Assembly (NCBI RefSeq): GCF_000471905.2 | Contig: NW_006499799.1 | Span: 3,669,497 to 3,733,496, forward strand | Direction of reading: 5' to 3' | DNA length: 64,000 bases | Origin: Amborella trichopoda | Lineage: Eukaryota > Streptophyta > Magnoliopsida > Amborellales > Amborellaceae | Shown: piece by piece, positions 22,651 to 34,605 of the stretch | How the letters are laid out: each line of letters starts with the position of its first letter | Position numbering within the stretch: the first letter of the stretch is position 1 | Program-made: the position numbers and the translations under genes | The notes under the pieces: generated by a model | Seen by the model: only the letters and a program-made list of their open reading frames with translations | What the model was told of the DNA's origin: nothing | Databases searched by the model: none

Positions 22651-24005
22651 TGTTGTCCTTTTCACTTCCCTCGAAGCAAAGCATTCGACGGGGCAACCTG
22701 TTTGAACACATTTTTCAACACATTGGTCCCTGATGTAAAATTAAGAGGAAGCCGGTCAATAAAGCCTGACAAAACAGTAGAATTATCTACAATCTCATAA
22801 TAGCCCCAGAACTGGTCAATATCTTCATAAGCACTCCAAAAGGCTACCGGCCAAGTTTCGTCCCAATATTACATGTCTAAGATAGTAAACACACAGAAAA
22901 AATTTCGAAAAAATTGGCCTCTAGCACCCTAAAATGGATCCTGTAACTGGAACTATATTTTCAATGCATCAAATTGCTGCGGGACCACCTCTATTAGATT
23001 GATAATGGTCAAAAACCCCTATGAGTCAATTCTCTGCTTAATCGAATACTCCATGACAAATTTATAAGCAAAACATTTAAACAAGAGGAGCCGTACATTA
23101 TTCCCATGTGGCCACTCTGCATCAAAACACCATTAAATGTTACTATTTTCATAGTTACGAGTAGTGACTTTCGAAGACCATATCTCACTCGTCCCTAATC
23201 GGATCATACTCAAATTTTGTGAGTGTGTTCGTCTCATCCAAACGAGCGTTTCGATATATGGTACGTCCCTTGACAATACCCGAGCAGGGAAAAAAGCTAG
23301 AGAGAAGTTGCTGATCTGTGAAGTAGTTGCAAAAAATTCAGCAGTGACATGCCACGTCCGAGTGGCAAAATCACGACGCTCGCTCATCGGATTGACACGA
23401 AACTAATTCCATCATGTGCGTAAGGTCTAGGGCTATCACTGGTCCAACCCCATATGTGATGAATGGTTGGATTTTACACGCGAAGGCGATGAAGTGACTT
23501 TAAATTTTGGGGACCGGATTCTAAATTCCGGCCAAAACCCAAAAGTTGTGAAATCTTCGTTCGGGCTCCAAATCGTGTCCCGTTTGTAGCCACGCGATCG
23601 TGACAGCATGTTCAGTGCACTACATTGAAGAAACCAAAGAAAAACATCGAGGAACGAGCACACTATTGATCCGAAGTTTTCAAGATTCATGCAAATTTCA
23701 AGTATCATGATTGTGGCCTAAAAGCACGATTCATGGCTCAAACTTGGTATCAAATTGATCCCCATGCCGAGCCCTACAAGAAAACAATCATCTTTCGATC
23801 AAATGGGTATCAAAGCAACCCTGGATCAATCACGGAAGATCACGCAAGTTTTAGGGCAACAACAGGGACTGTTCTAAAATTCCATCTATTGTTAGGCAGC
23901 TGCAAAACAGTTCTTTTGCACCCTATTTTTTTTTAATTTTTTTTAATTCAAAATAATTGTAATTATCATCAATTAAGCTAGTTTTTTGGAATTTGAGCCT
24001 AATTC

Positions 24006-24012
24006 TATATAA
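24006..24012 (+). promoter_or_regulatory. TATA box of element A 3' LTR
   Basis: TATATAA in CTATATAAACATGC, identical in context to 1054-1060, with AATAAA 51 bases downstream. Confidence 0.6.
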
Positions 24013-24489
24013 ACATGCAAAACCTAATTCTAAAGGACCTTTGGTTCATTATTCAGTCATTCAATAAATATTTCAATTCTTGCTTAAGTTCGTGGGTGCA
24101 TCTTGGAGAGAGAAGAAAAGGGTCAGTACCCCTCAATAAGATAATTTTCTCTCTCCTCTTTTATTTCTCATCTCTATCTCTCTTTCTTCCTCCTATTTTC
24201 TCTCTCATCTCAATGTCTCTCTATCTCTCCTTTTCTCTTTCATCTCTACCTCTCTTTTTCTCTCTTCTTTTCTCTCTCATCTCTCCTTTTTTTCCAGCTT
24301 TCATCTTTATCTCTTTCTCTCTCTTCCTCCTCTGGTCTATCATGTCTCTCTTTCCCTGCTTTTCTTTCTTTCTCCATTCACACATGGCAGACCTATCGTC
24401 TAGTATGATACGTTCTTGTTCATGAGACATGAACAGTGAGTTGGGCCTTAGCCCGAGTGGCGAGCCAGGCCTTTGTCAAAGTTCTCTCT

Positions 24490-25210
24490 CTTTCTTCTCT
24501 TCTGTCACAGATGGCGCTAGCCTATTGTCGCATGTGCTTTCTCTCTCTTTCTTCTCTTCTGTCACAGACGGTGCAAGCCTAACACAACATGTGCTTTCTC
24601 TCCTTCTCTCTTCTGTCACAGACAGCGCAAGCTTATCACCGCCTGTGCTTTCTCTCTCTTTCGTCTCTTTGGTCACAGACGGTGCAAAACTATCGCCGCA
24701 TGTGCTTTGTCTCTCTTTCTTCTCTTCGATCATAGACAGCGCAAGCCTATTGTTGTTTGTGTTTTCTCTCTCTTTCTTCTCTTCTGTCACAACCGGCACA
24801 AGCCTATCACCGCCTGTGCTTTCCCTCTCTTTCTTCTCTTCGATCACAGACGACGCAAGCCTATGCCACTTGTGTTTTCTCTCTCTTTCTTCTCTTCTAT
24901 CATAGACGACGTAAGCCTAACACCACCTGTGTTTTCCATCCTTATTCTTCTATCACAAACGGCAGAAGCCTAATGCTACCTGTGTTCCTTCTCTCTCTCT
25001 CTTCTGTCATAGATGACGGAAGCACATCGCCGCCTGTGTTCTTTTTCTCTCTTCTCTCTTTATGTCACAACCGGTAGAGAACCATCGCTGCCTAAGTCTC
25101 ATATACATCTTTCTAATGTCACAGCCAGCGTAAACCTATTATCGCCTGTGTTTCCTCCTCACTTTTCTTCCTCACGTCATAGCCGGCAGAGGCCATCGAC
25201 GTCTATGTCC
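24490..25210 (+). repeat. Hairpin array with polypyrimidine linkers, 3' LTR copy
   Basis: Units of about 57-60 bp repeat a self-complementary core, for example CACAGACAGCGCAAGC then TTATCACCGCCTGTG, and a linker TTTCTCTCTCTTTCTTCTCT. Stem arms differ between units, but several changes keep pairing possible. Counterpart of 11470-12200. Confidence 0.75.
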
Positions 25211-26025
25211 CCCTTCTCCTTTCCTTCCCTTCTATCTCTTCTTCTTCTCTCATTGTTTTCTTTCTTACTCTGCTTCTTCTTCTCTTTTCTCTTCCTTTCT
25301 TCTTCTTCTTCTCTTCTCTCTTTCTTTTTGTTCTTCTTCTTTCTCTCTTATCGTTTCGTTTGACTAAGAGAGGTGGAGACTAGTATTCCATGGTAGTCCA
25401 GTTGTCTAGCAGTAATGTCGTTGTGTCGGTCAGAGTTACTATGCCCGCTTTACTATCATGACGGACTAACCATCGTGTCAAGCTAATCGGTATTGGTTCT
25501 ATCATCTAGTAGTAATTATGTTGAGCCGATCTGAGTTACCGAACCCGTTTTACTGCCACACCAAGTCAACTACTTACTAGTTTAGTCACTGTGTAAGTCT
25601 CACCTTCTGGTCAAATTCTTCTAACCCGAATATTTCTTCTCCCACTCTTCTCTTCCTTTTTTTGAATGTGCACGCCCTTCTACGTTCCCCAAAGGCAAGG
25701 TGGGGTCCCTTGACCCACTTGTCTTCTAGTATTTTCTATGTGTGTGTGATTACAGAAACAAGAGAATACAGACCAAGGGAGGCGATTCCGATCCAATTTT
25801 ACGGCTGAGGGGCTTTCTTTGTGATCTAAGAGGGCACCCACACGAGCTAGCCCAAGTAAGTTCCGAACTCACTTTAAATTCCTCTCTCATCGGTTGGTCT
25901 ACCTGCCCTTGTATTTGAGCAAGGTTTCCAAAAGAGCGATCTCAAGTCCCAAGTTCCCTAGAGACCCGAGACACATGCCACCAAGTCATCTAGATCTAGA
26001 GGGAGAGATCAAGGCACCTAACCAT

Positions 26026-26350
26026 CGTCGTGTACTTCACAAGAAGTTATCGTCATGCACTTCACAAGAAGTTATCGTCGTGCTCTTCACAAGAAGCTAT
26101 TGTCGTGCGCTTCACAAGAAGCTATCATCGTGCGCTTCACAAGACGCTATCACCATGCGCTTTAAAAGAAGCTATCGTCGTGTGCTTTACAAGAAGCTAT
26201 CGCCATGTGCTTCACAAGAAGCTATCGCCGTGTGCTTCACAAGAAGCTATCGCTGTCTGCTTCACAAGAAGCTATCGTGTTGTGCTTCACAAGAAGCTAT
26301 CACTGTACGCTTCACAAGAAGTTATCGCCGTGCGCTTCACAAGAAGCTAT
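26026..26350 (+). repeat. 25-bp minisatellite, 13 units
   Basis: Thirteen consecutive units of exactly 25 bp, consensus CGTCGTGCGCTTCACAAG plus AAGCTAT, beginning two bases after the LTR end at 26024, then a partial unit to about 26370. The unit length is not a multiple of 3, so a 75-bp period gives a 25-residue repeat and at least two plus frames stay open (25894-26487 and 26030-26497). No function is claimed for those ORFs. Confidence 0.9.
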
Positions 26351-26369
26351 CGTCGTGTGCATCATCAAG

Positions 26370-28490
26370 GCCTAACGCAGCACCGTGCACATGGTCACCA
26401 TTCTGCATCCCCAGGGAGTCAAGTCTTCAGTTACGGCCCTGTTCCCCATGGAACCACATTTCCTTACCACCTAAACGGTCTAGGTGAACAACCCTAAACT
26501 GCATGGTCCAAACTATATGACCTTAAACTATAGCAAGGTCTAGTTGCACGACCTTAAACTGCATGGTCGTAGCGGCATGGCTTTAAACTACACAGCTGTG
26601 GTCCAAACTATATGACCTTAAACTATAGTGGAGGTCTAGTTGCACAACCTTAAACTACATGGTCCTAGCCGCATGACTTTAAACTATGTAGCCATGGTCG
26701 GAGCTTCTCACCAAACCACTCTATCCCCCCATGAAGCTTCACCTATACGACAACCCACATAATGGTCAAGGTCCACAACCCTAAACTGCATGGTCCAAAC
26801 TATATGACCTTAAACTGCAGCGGAGGTCTAGTTGCATGACCTTAAACTGCATGGTCCAAGCTGCATGACTTTAAACTCTATAGCTATGGTCAAAGCTATA
26901 TGACCTTAAACCATAGTGCACGTTCTGGCAGCATGACGTTAAACTGCTTTGCATAGGTCCTGGAGGCATGACCCTAAACGCACCCTCCCACACGTGCACA
27001 CACCCTTTACGTGCATCTTCACACACGTCTTCCCTAACCCACCCGTCCATGCGCGCGCATCACCTTCAGCACCTCCTCAGTAAATGCATCTTCCTTCATT
27101 ACTATTCATCATTCTCTAGTGAGTCTCACCCGTGCTCACGTAATTGCGAACCATCCCGCTATCCATAGTCGTCGTTAGTTAGTGGGTCACCACTTTCCAC
27201 CCGACATGCATACATCATCCATATTTCATAGGTAGCCTCGTGCCATCTCCCCAAAGTGAGTCAAAACGACCACCATACTCCCTCCATGGCCTCCACAGAC
27301 TGCCATCCATCACCACCATGGTCCAACTGTATGACCTTAAACTGTAGCGTATGTCCTGGCCGCATGACGTTCAAAGGCTTTGCACAGGTCCCGAAAGCAT
27401 GACCTTAAACACGCCTTCACAAAAAAAAAAAAAATTAACAAGCATGGTGTATACCTAGACAAGGGAACGTCATGAGTAAAAATTACGGATGGGCTTGGTC
27501 ACGAAACCATGAGTAAAAGAGTTCTGCGAAAGATAAAACCCAGGCACAATGAAATCCCGAAGGGGAACTATGAGTAAAAACGGAAAATACAGGTGGACAT
27601 GGCCGAAACATCATGGGTAAAAGAGCCAAATAAAAAGGAAGTTGGTGAAAACCGTCTCTACAGTGCCACTTCCCAAGTTCAAGTGAAAATTGGCAAAGGA
27701 CACTTGGACCAATAAACAGGTTGATGCAGCACTCGCCTTAACAGGCGGCTTCAGCCCACATTCTAAAGAGAAAAACCCCTGGTGTCACAATACCAGGATC
27801 CAAAAATATGATCATCAAGCAAGATTTTGACAGCCTGAGTCCATTTACAAAACGGACTCAAAAGATAGAAGACTCACGAAGAAGACAAGACGAGTCTCAT
27901 GAGGAAGAGCAGTATTCTCACGAGGTCACAAACACACTCCAAAATGCTAAAGACACCCACGAAGGCAAGGAACTAACAATGCTAGGGTGAAACCTGCCAG
28001 AGACTTTAGGGTGAAGCCTCGCCAAAATCCCTCTCTGACCGACTGGCGCAGACTTTCAGGACAGGCCAACAAAAAGCCCTTGACTGGACTCGATAGGATG
28101 GGACCCACAGAGGTACCCTGCTTGTCAAAAGCAAACCTGGTGTAATAGCAAACAATGCCAACCAAAGTCTCTTTGGCTGAAACAAAGAAACCCAGACTAA
28201 ATGGGAAGATTGCTCTTAAGCATGACACTTGGCCGCCAGACAAGCCTGATTCTTACCAACGAGGTCCGTACAAAATCCTCAACTGCCAGAATCACAAACA
28301 GTCCCATGAGGGTGAGGACCATGACAAGATCCCTCAAAGTCTCTTCTCCCTTTAAAATATTCATGGATGGACCTGTACATTGTATCCAAACGTCTGAGCA
28401 TCCTAATTGCAGCATTGCGTGAATCTCTTCAGCGTTCATGTTGTCATGTGGTTAGGAAGAAAAAAGAAATAAAGCCAGAGAAAATTTTAT
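26370..28490 (+). mobile_element. 3' internal end of a second A-family element
   Basis: It runs parallel to 20600-22650. The GCATGACCTTAAACTGC array is at 26480-26960, then CCATCATTCCC-like and GTAAAAACGG-like stretches, and TGTCACAATACCAGG at 27783. It leads straight into the LTR that starts near 28490. There is no gag or pol. This is either the remains of an older copy into which element A inserted, or a product of recombination between LTRs. Confidence 0.75.
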
Positions 28491-30119
28491 GAATGTTATC
28501 CTTCTCGCTTCTCTCGAAGCGCAACATTTGGAAGGGCAATCTATTTGAAGACATTTTCTAACACCATGGGTCCCCGATGCGAAATAAAAGAGAGAAGCCA
28601 GTCAATAAATCCTGTCAAATAGTGAAATTTCAACAGTCTCAGAAAGGCCCCAAAATTGGTCAAGATCTTCTTAAGCACATAAAAGGGCCACCTACCAAGT
28701 TTCCTCACAATCAAATATGTCTAAGGCAGTGCAGACCAAGACACAATTTCAGTAAAATCAGCCTCTCGCATCCTAAAAGGGACCCCTACAACTAGAACCC
28801 AACTCTCAGAGAATCAAATGGTCGTGGGACCACCTCCATGGGATCTAGAATGGTTGAAAACCCTCAAGGGGTCAAATTTCAGCCTAAACAAACACTCCAA
28901 AAAGAAGTTATGGGTCAAAGGCTGAAACAAGAGGAGTCACACACTATTCCCGTGCGGCCACCCTACAAGTAATCTCCATTAAAGGTACAGTCATGAATAG
29001 TAACTTTCGGGGTCCATATCGCATTCATCCCAAGTCGGATCATGCTCAAATTTTGTGAGCATGTTCGTCTTGTCAAGACAAGCGTTTCGATATGTGGTAC
29101 GCCCCGTGACGACTCCCGAGGAGGAAGAAAAGCTAGAGAAAAGTTTCTGATCTATGAAAAAAGTTGCAGGAAAATTAGTAGCGACACGACTCGTTCGAGC
29201 GGCCAATTCTCGACGCTCGTACATCGAATTAACACGAGACCAGTTCCATCACATGTGTAAGGTTCAGGGCTATCTCTGGTCCAAACACCGTATATGATGA
29301 ATGGTCGAATTTCTCACACGAAGCTAATAAATAACTATAAATTTTGGTGCTGAAATTCCTGATTCCGACCAAAACTCCAAAGTTGTGAAATCTTCGTCTG
29401 CGAAATCGAGCTGTGTTTGTTGCCACGTGATCGTGATGTCTTGCTTAGTGTGATCCAGTGATGAAATCACAAAAAAAATCAAGAAACAATCACACTATCG
29501 ATCCAAAGTTTTCAAGATTCATCCAAATTTCAAGTCGCATGATCGTGGCTTAAAAACACTATTCGAGGCTCGAAGTTGGTATCAAATCAATTGTCATGCC
29601 GAGCCCTACAAGAAAACAGTCATCTTTCAAACAAATAGGTACCAGAGCAACCTCAGATAATCCACGAAAGATCACGCACGTCCTAAGGCAGCAGCATGGA
29701 CTATTTTGACATTTTTCCAATTGTTAGGCAGGGGCAAATTAGTCATTTTTCACTCTATTTTCTTATTTTTCTTAATTTTAATAAACCTTAATTATCATCA
29801 ATTAGGGTTAGTTTTGGGTGATTCACCCACGTTTTAGGCTTAGTCTCTAAATAGACGCTACGTCTCATTGAGAAGAGGCTAAAAAAATCATTGTAAAGGG
29901 CCCCTTTTCATGCTCTACGTTGAGTAATAAAATTTGAGATTCATCCTTGAATTCGTGAGTGCATCTTGGAGGGAGAGAGAGGAGAGAGAAATATTAGAGC
30001 AGTACCCCTCCTACCTTCAAGTTATTTTCTCTCTTTTCCCTTCTTCTTTCTCTGGTTTTCTTTTCCTCTCTTCTTCTCTTTCTTCTTCATCTTCTCTGTT
30101 GAGTCTTACTCAGAGGCCA

Positions 30120-30670
30120 TGCACGGTAGTGGCAGTGTTGTGCATGCCTCTTTTTTTCTTCCTCATCTATAACTTCGCAGGTCGTGCATGGCGATGGCAG
30201 TGTTGTGCATGAGCTGCTCTCTCTCTCTCTTAGTTTGTTTCTTTTCTTCAACATGGTTCGCGCACGACGATGTGTATCACCGATTGCAGACTATCTTTCT
30301 TCCTCTTACGGGTCACAGACGGTGATGCTTATCATCGCCCACTGGGGTCTCACCAATGCCCCACGTCCATCACAGACGGTAATGCCTATCGCCGCCTACG
30401 AAGGATCGAGGCGATGCATAATGCCGCCCGCAAGCTTCTCTTGTGCCCTGCGCCTATCTCAGATGGCGATGCCTATCGCCAGCCGCGAAGGGTCGTGGCG
30501 ATGCGTAATGCCATACACAGGCTTCTCTTGTGCCCTACGCCTATCGCAGATGGTGATGCCTATCTCCACCCACAAACGGTTGCGGCGATGCGTAATGCCA
30601 TCCGTAGGCTTCCCTTGCACCCTATGCCTATCGCCGCCCGTGAAGGGTTGCGGTGATGTGTAACGAAGTC
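30120..30670 (+). repeat. Hairpin array, third LTR copy (diverged)
   Basis: Units combine ATCGCAGATGGTGATGCCTA with TCGCC and CGTAATGCC phrases. Cores like GGCGATGCCTATCGCC are self-complementary. The pyrimidine linkers are shorter than in the other copies, so sequence has diverged while the inverted-repeat character remains. Confidence 0.65.
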
Positions 30671-31148
30671 CACAGGCTTCTTTCGTGTGCTCTGTACCTA
30701 ACTTTTTCGGGACCTTCCTCCTTTGTCATCTCATGTCTTCTCTTCACTCTCTTCTCTTCTCTTCTCTTCTCTTCTCGCTTGACTGAAGGATAGACTCAGT
30801 CTAGTATTGTTATAATGGTCTGGCGTTCGAGCAGTATTGCCTTCGTGCTGGTCTAGAGTACCATGTCCGTCTTGCTATCACACCAGATTAGGAAGGTAAT
30901 ATCGGCCTCGGTTTCGAGTAGTATTGTCGTCACGTCGGTTTAAGTTATCGTGCTCGTCTTGCTACCACTGCGAGTCAGTCATTATACTTGTCCATCTGTC
31001 GTGCTTGTCTCGTTGCTTTGTTGAGTCCTCTTCTCTTTTCTCCTCTTATTCATCACCTTAGTTTCTCATCTTCTTTACCATATGAATGTGCATAGTCTTC
31101 AGACAAGGCTGGGTCCTTCGGCCCACTTGTCTTGCAAATTAACGATGT

Positions 31149-31153
31149 TAGTG
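31149..31153. other. Target-site duplication TAGTG, left copy
   Basis: TAGTG precedes the element B terminus TGTAAACACTCC and recurs at 48052-48056 after the terminal CATAAACA. The two flanks rejoin to match the A-family LTR (compare 25735-25790). Confidence 0.85.
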
Positions 31154-32245
31154 TGTAAACACTCCATTCTAAATCTGACAAATTCTATGATTTTCTGAAC
31201 CCTTAGAATTACATTTTCCTAGTAAACCCAAAATCCATAGTTCACACAGCCTACCTTGTGACCCAGAACCAATCCGTCTACGCGAAACCTTGTAAAAATC
31301 CTATTTCGACTCAAAATCTTGCAAACACCCTGTTTTACCAAAAAAATCATTAAAAATAGTAAAAAAAAATTGGCCCAAATGTTTTTTGGTATCTTCACAA
31401 GAGGCTAAGGAACACACCTAAAAAGAAAATTTTCAATTTGGAACATTTTTAGTTTGGGCAACACTGGCAGTGTCGCCCAGCCTAGACTGGGCGACATGCC
31501 TGGTGTCGCTCAGATTTAGGCGACACTACTAATGTCACGCAGCCCCTTTTGCCCCAAATCATTTTATTTCTCTTTCCGTACCCTAAAAATGGATATCTTT
31601 GAACGGGGATTTGTTAGTGATGGAAGTATATCCTTCCCAACATATCTCAGGCCCTTGTACATCCCTTTTTTGTGGCTATTTAAGAGCATATGAGGTTAGA
31701 AATGCGACAAAAAAAAAAGAAAGCTACATGACATATTGAAAATCTTAGAGCAAGTTGAAAACTCTAGACATTCATAGGAACCCTAAGCCTGAGAAAACCT
31801 AGACATTGGGCACAAAAACCCTAGATCTAAACTATCTTTAGGCCACAATGTCCCTTGTATACCAAAGATCTGCTGGTCAACATCCGAATCAGATAGGCAA
31901 AGGTGATGAAGGTGCTGATATGAGCAAGCCCTCGAAGGCTCGGGACTCTAGGCCATCGGACCCCGTTTAGTATTGTGTTTTTTTCTTTCTTTCTTCTTCT
32001 TTTACTGTTTTATTTTATTTTGATCTATTTTGATTATTTTTCTTTTAAAATCATATTTTTAGTATTTTGGATCATGCTGGCTCTGTCACAGATCTAAGAG
32101 TAGATTTGCTCGTTTTCGGGCAAATCTTGCCTCAAATCTGAATTCGATTTGTCCCACTTTCTTTACCACATCTTTTTCATTAGTTTAAGGTGTTAAGATC
32201 CTACAGATCTTAGTCGGAAGATCTATCAAATTTTCATCGTAAACA
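31154..32245 (+). repeat. Element B LTR 1 (1092 bp)
   Basis: Begins TGTAAACACTCC and ends TCGTAAACA. It contains GGGCGACAC-type palindromes near 31456-31550 and a probable TATA box CTATTTAAG at 31676-31684. Confidence 0.88.
31676..31684 (+). promoter_or_regulatory. TATA-like box of element B LTR
   Basis: CTATTTAAG, conserved at 33996-34004 and 47515-47523 in the other LTRs. It lies about 520-580 bases inside each LTR and just downstream of the palindrome cluster. Confidence 0.5.
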
Positions 32246-32268
32246 GTTTGGTGTCCACTGTGGGGTGT

Positions 32269-32505
32269 ATTATCAACAAGCACTCTCCATATCTCATATA
32301 CTTGAATAAAAACGGTGATGCGCAGAGGATGGACATGAAATCAGTTGAAGATGGCTGGGATGTCATCGTCCATGAACACGATTGGCATTGGTGCCATCAG
32401 TTGGTCGATCATTCCACACGACTCATCTGGCTGTGTGCTGCTCGGGATGTGTCTTGGCGAGGACCTTTTCGATCTGGGCTCTGTGTGCGAGTGAATTAGT
32501 GAGCA
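32269..32505 (-). pseudogene. Inverted protease fragment behind the PBS
   Basis: The reverse complement matches 39457-39695, the part of element B protease that ends at the catalytic D-N-G codons. It starts only four bases after the PBS. The same junction is seen after the second LTR (from about 34540), so the inversion was copied, not made twice. A transcript of this derivative would carry antisense protease sequence. Confidence 0.8.
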
Positions 32506-33399
32506 GTCATGGATGCATGAAACCTCGTGGTCGCCTCTACACTCCATCAATGCCTAAAATTTTTGACTAAAAACGGTGTGTCCAAGGTCTGTGTTGAACC
32601 CCTTGCCTTTCTCAATCTTAGTATACATAACGGGAAGCTAGCCGTAGGGGTCGAGCTTAGAGAAATCCCACTTGCTTCCCCGTATTGACGTAAAAGTGGT
32701 CCATCACTGCATGACACTAAACAACTTAGAGGGCTCTATGGTTGCAGGAGTTAAAACTGCTAACTAACCTTGTTTTTTAAAATATCTTTCCCTTTTCAAA
32801 ATTTTCACTATATACCTTGTGTTTTCAAAAACTTTAATTTCTTTGTTAAAATCGTTGTTTGTCCTTACTCCGAGTTCTACTTCAAACATCCCTCTATCTT
32901 AAAAATTTCTAAAAATACTTTTAAAACAAAGGACCTCGGACATCCATATATGATGATTACCATGTTGCAGCTTTGTCTCTCTCTTCGAAATAGACCAGAA
33001 GGGTCTCTTCTCATAGAAAGCCTTTCCTATAAATGACCTTAGGAAATCCTAAGGAAATCCTAAGGAAATCAAAGAAGATGCCAGGGTTAAAAATTTCAAA
33101 TTGCAAAACCCCTGAAGTTAATTGGCATGGCAAGAAAATCCATCTCGAGTTTCAATCTTGTGTAACTCATCGACATCTCATGCCGAAAACCCTAGGATGA
33201 AAAATACCCTATGTGGGTGAACTCGATGAGTGTAATGACTTGGAGGGATTAGTTGGTGTTCTCTCTGACCACGTGACGTCAGGAAGAAATTTTAAACTTC
33301 TGCATTATCTTTGACGTTCACCTGCCTCTCGAAGGACAGGGAACGCCAAAACATCTACTTCTTTGCCACTCACCTATCCCTCGAAGGACAGGAAGTGCC

Positions 33400-33412
33400 A
33401 AAGAGGGGCAAC
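33400..33412 (+). other. Polypurine tract of the non-autonomous derivative
   Basis: AAAGAGGGGCAAC directly before TGTAGACACCCC. Identical to 46952-46964. Confidence 0.8.
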
Positions 33413-34516
33413 TGTAGACACCCCATTTTAAATCTCGAAAAATCTATAGTTTTTTGAATCCTTAGGATCATATTATCCTAGTAAACCCTAAATCCATAGT
33501 TCACACAACCTACCCTATGACCCAAAACAAAATCTACCTGCCCGGAACCTTGTAGAAACCCTGTTTCAACCAAGAATCCTGCAAACGCCCTGTTTTACTA
33601 AACAAATCATTAAAAATAGTAAAAAAATCCGTTTTCACCCAAATATATTTTGATAGCTTTACAAGAGGCTAAGAAACACACCTAAAAATAAAATTTTCAA
33701 TTTGGAGCATTTTTTGCCTAGCCTAGACTGGGCGACACGCTTGGGGTCGCCTAGATTTAGGCGACACTACCAGTGTCGCCCGAGCAACATTGCCAGTGTC
33801 GCCCAACCCATTTTGCCCCAAATAATATTTTCTCTTTTGGGTCTTTTTTGATGGTTTTTTTGGGCAACACGCGACACTGCTAGTGTCCCCCAAATCCGTT
33901 CTATAAAAATGGATATCTTTGATCGGGGATTTGTTGGTGATGGAAGTATATCCTTACCAACAGATCCTAGGCCCTTGTATATCCCTTTTTCATGGCTATT
34001 TAAGGGCAAATGAGGTTAGAAATGAGAGAGAAAGAAAAAGCTACATGAGAGATTGAAAACCTTAGAGCAAGTTGAAAACCCTAGACATCCAGAGGAACCC
34101 TAAGCTTGAGAAAACCTAGACCAAGGGCACAACCACCCTAGATCTAAACTATCTTTACGGCACAACAACCCTTCTACACTAAAGATCCAGTGGTCAACAT
34201 CCAAATCAGAGAGGCAAAGACGACGTTGGTGTTGATACGGGCGAGCCCTCGAAGGCCATCCGACCTGGTTTGGTATTGTTTATTTTTCTATCTTTCTTCT
34301 TCTTTTACTGTTTTATTTTTTTTTGATCTATTTTGATTATTTTTCTTTTATAATCATAATTTTAGTATTTTGGATCATGCTGGCTCTGCCACAGATCTGA
34401 GAGTACATATGCTCGTGTCCTGGCAGATCTGGCCTCATATCTGAATTCGATTTGTCCCACTTTCTCTATCACATCTATTTCATTAGTTTAAGATGTTTAG
34501 ATTTTCATCATAAATA
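33413..34516 (+). repeat. Element B LTR 2 (1104 bp)
   Basis: Begins TGTAGACACCCC and ends CATAAATA (CA changed to TA). Palindromes lie at 33730-33890, including a perfect one at 33760-33780. TATA-like box at 33996-34004. A PBS follows at 34520. Confidence 0.88.
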
Positions 34517-34519
34517 GTT

Positions 34520-34536
34520 TGGCGCCCACCGTGGGG
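34520..34536 (+). other. Primer-binding site after LTR 2
   Basis: TGGCGCCCACCGTGGGG, the form seen in many plant Tat elements. It is followed by about 65 bases of the same inverted-protease leader as in 32269-32330, then by a jump into the end of another LTR at about 34606. Confidence 0.85.
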
Positions 34537-34605
34537 TGTATTATCAACAAGCACTCTCTGTATCTCATATCCTTGCATAAAAATAGTGATGTGTAGAGGA
34601 TTGAC

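Larger units (their letters stand above)
1..26024 (+). mobile_element. Element A: Tat/Ogre-like Ty3/gypsy LTR retrotransposon, interrupted and decayed
   Basis: A long plus-strand retrotransposon whose first few hundred bases lie before the window. Order seen: 5' LTR (1-1277 and 11186-13031, split by an inserted chromovirus), PBS at 13035, long leader, gag, integrase, a 3' region of about 4.5 kb rich in degenerate repeats, and a 3' LTR ending at 26024. Tat/Ogre assignment rests on the PBS TGGCAACTCCACTGGGGA, on CCHH-type gag zinc knuckles (C-x2-H-x4-H-x4-C), and on the integrase ending in a KKYYP tail. Ogre elements are known for long LTRs, long leaders and a PBS of this kind. Protease, RT and RNase H were not found, so it is defective. 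The 5' target duplication is off-window and cannot be checked. Confidence 0.8.
22650..26024 (+). repeat. 3' LTR of element A
   Basis: It matches the split 5' LTR: 22947-24210 equals 1-1277 and 24215-26024 equals 11191-13031. It has a TATA box at 24006-24012, AATAAA at 24063-24068, CT-rich tracts, the hairpin array at 24490-25210, and the end CACCTAACCA at 26024. The start is approximate. No PBS follows the end, which fits a 3' LTR. Confidence 0.85.
28490..31153 (+). repeat. Third A-family LTR, left part
   Basis: Homologous to 22650-25740 with more substitutions. A degraded TATA (CTCTAAATAG near 29846) and AATAAA at 29926-29931 are visible. The hairpin array is at 30120-30670. The LTR breaks at 31153, where element B is inserted, and resumes at 48057. 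Confidence 0.8.
32246..33412 (+). mobile_element. Interior of a non-autonomous element B derivative
   Basis: It has a PBS (TGGTGTCCACTGTGGGG, 32249-32265), an inverted protease fragment (32269-32505), a direct protease fragment (about 32520-32690 matching 39930-40090), the 3' region of element B (32690-33399 matching about 46210-46950), and a polypurine tract at 33400-33412. It lacks all other coding sequence. With the flanking LTRs it forms a 3.4-kb element that keeps every cis signal needed for reverse transcription. Confidence 0.8.

Noticed and set aside
22942..22955. LTR start at TGTAACTGG, which would put the LTR edge just before position 1 of the window
   Set aside because: Related LTRs at 49500-49830 and 63390-63660 share homology further upstream (CCAAGTTTCGTC and beyond), so the LTR starts earlier.
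26026..26350. Possible CRISPR-like array
   Set aside because: Units are contiguous 25-bp repeats without spacers, in a plant retrotransposon setting.
25894..26497. 197- and 155-codon ORFs over the 25-bp array
   Set aside because: A 25-bp unit without stops stays open in several frames; there is no domain and no start context that stands out.
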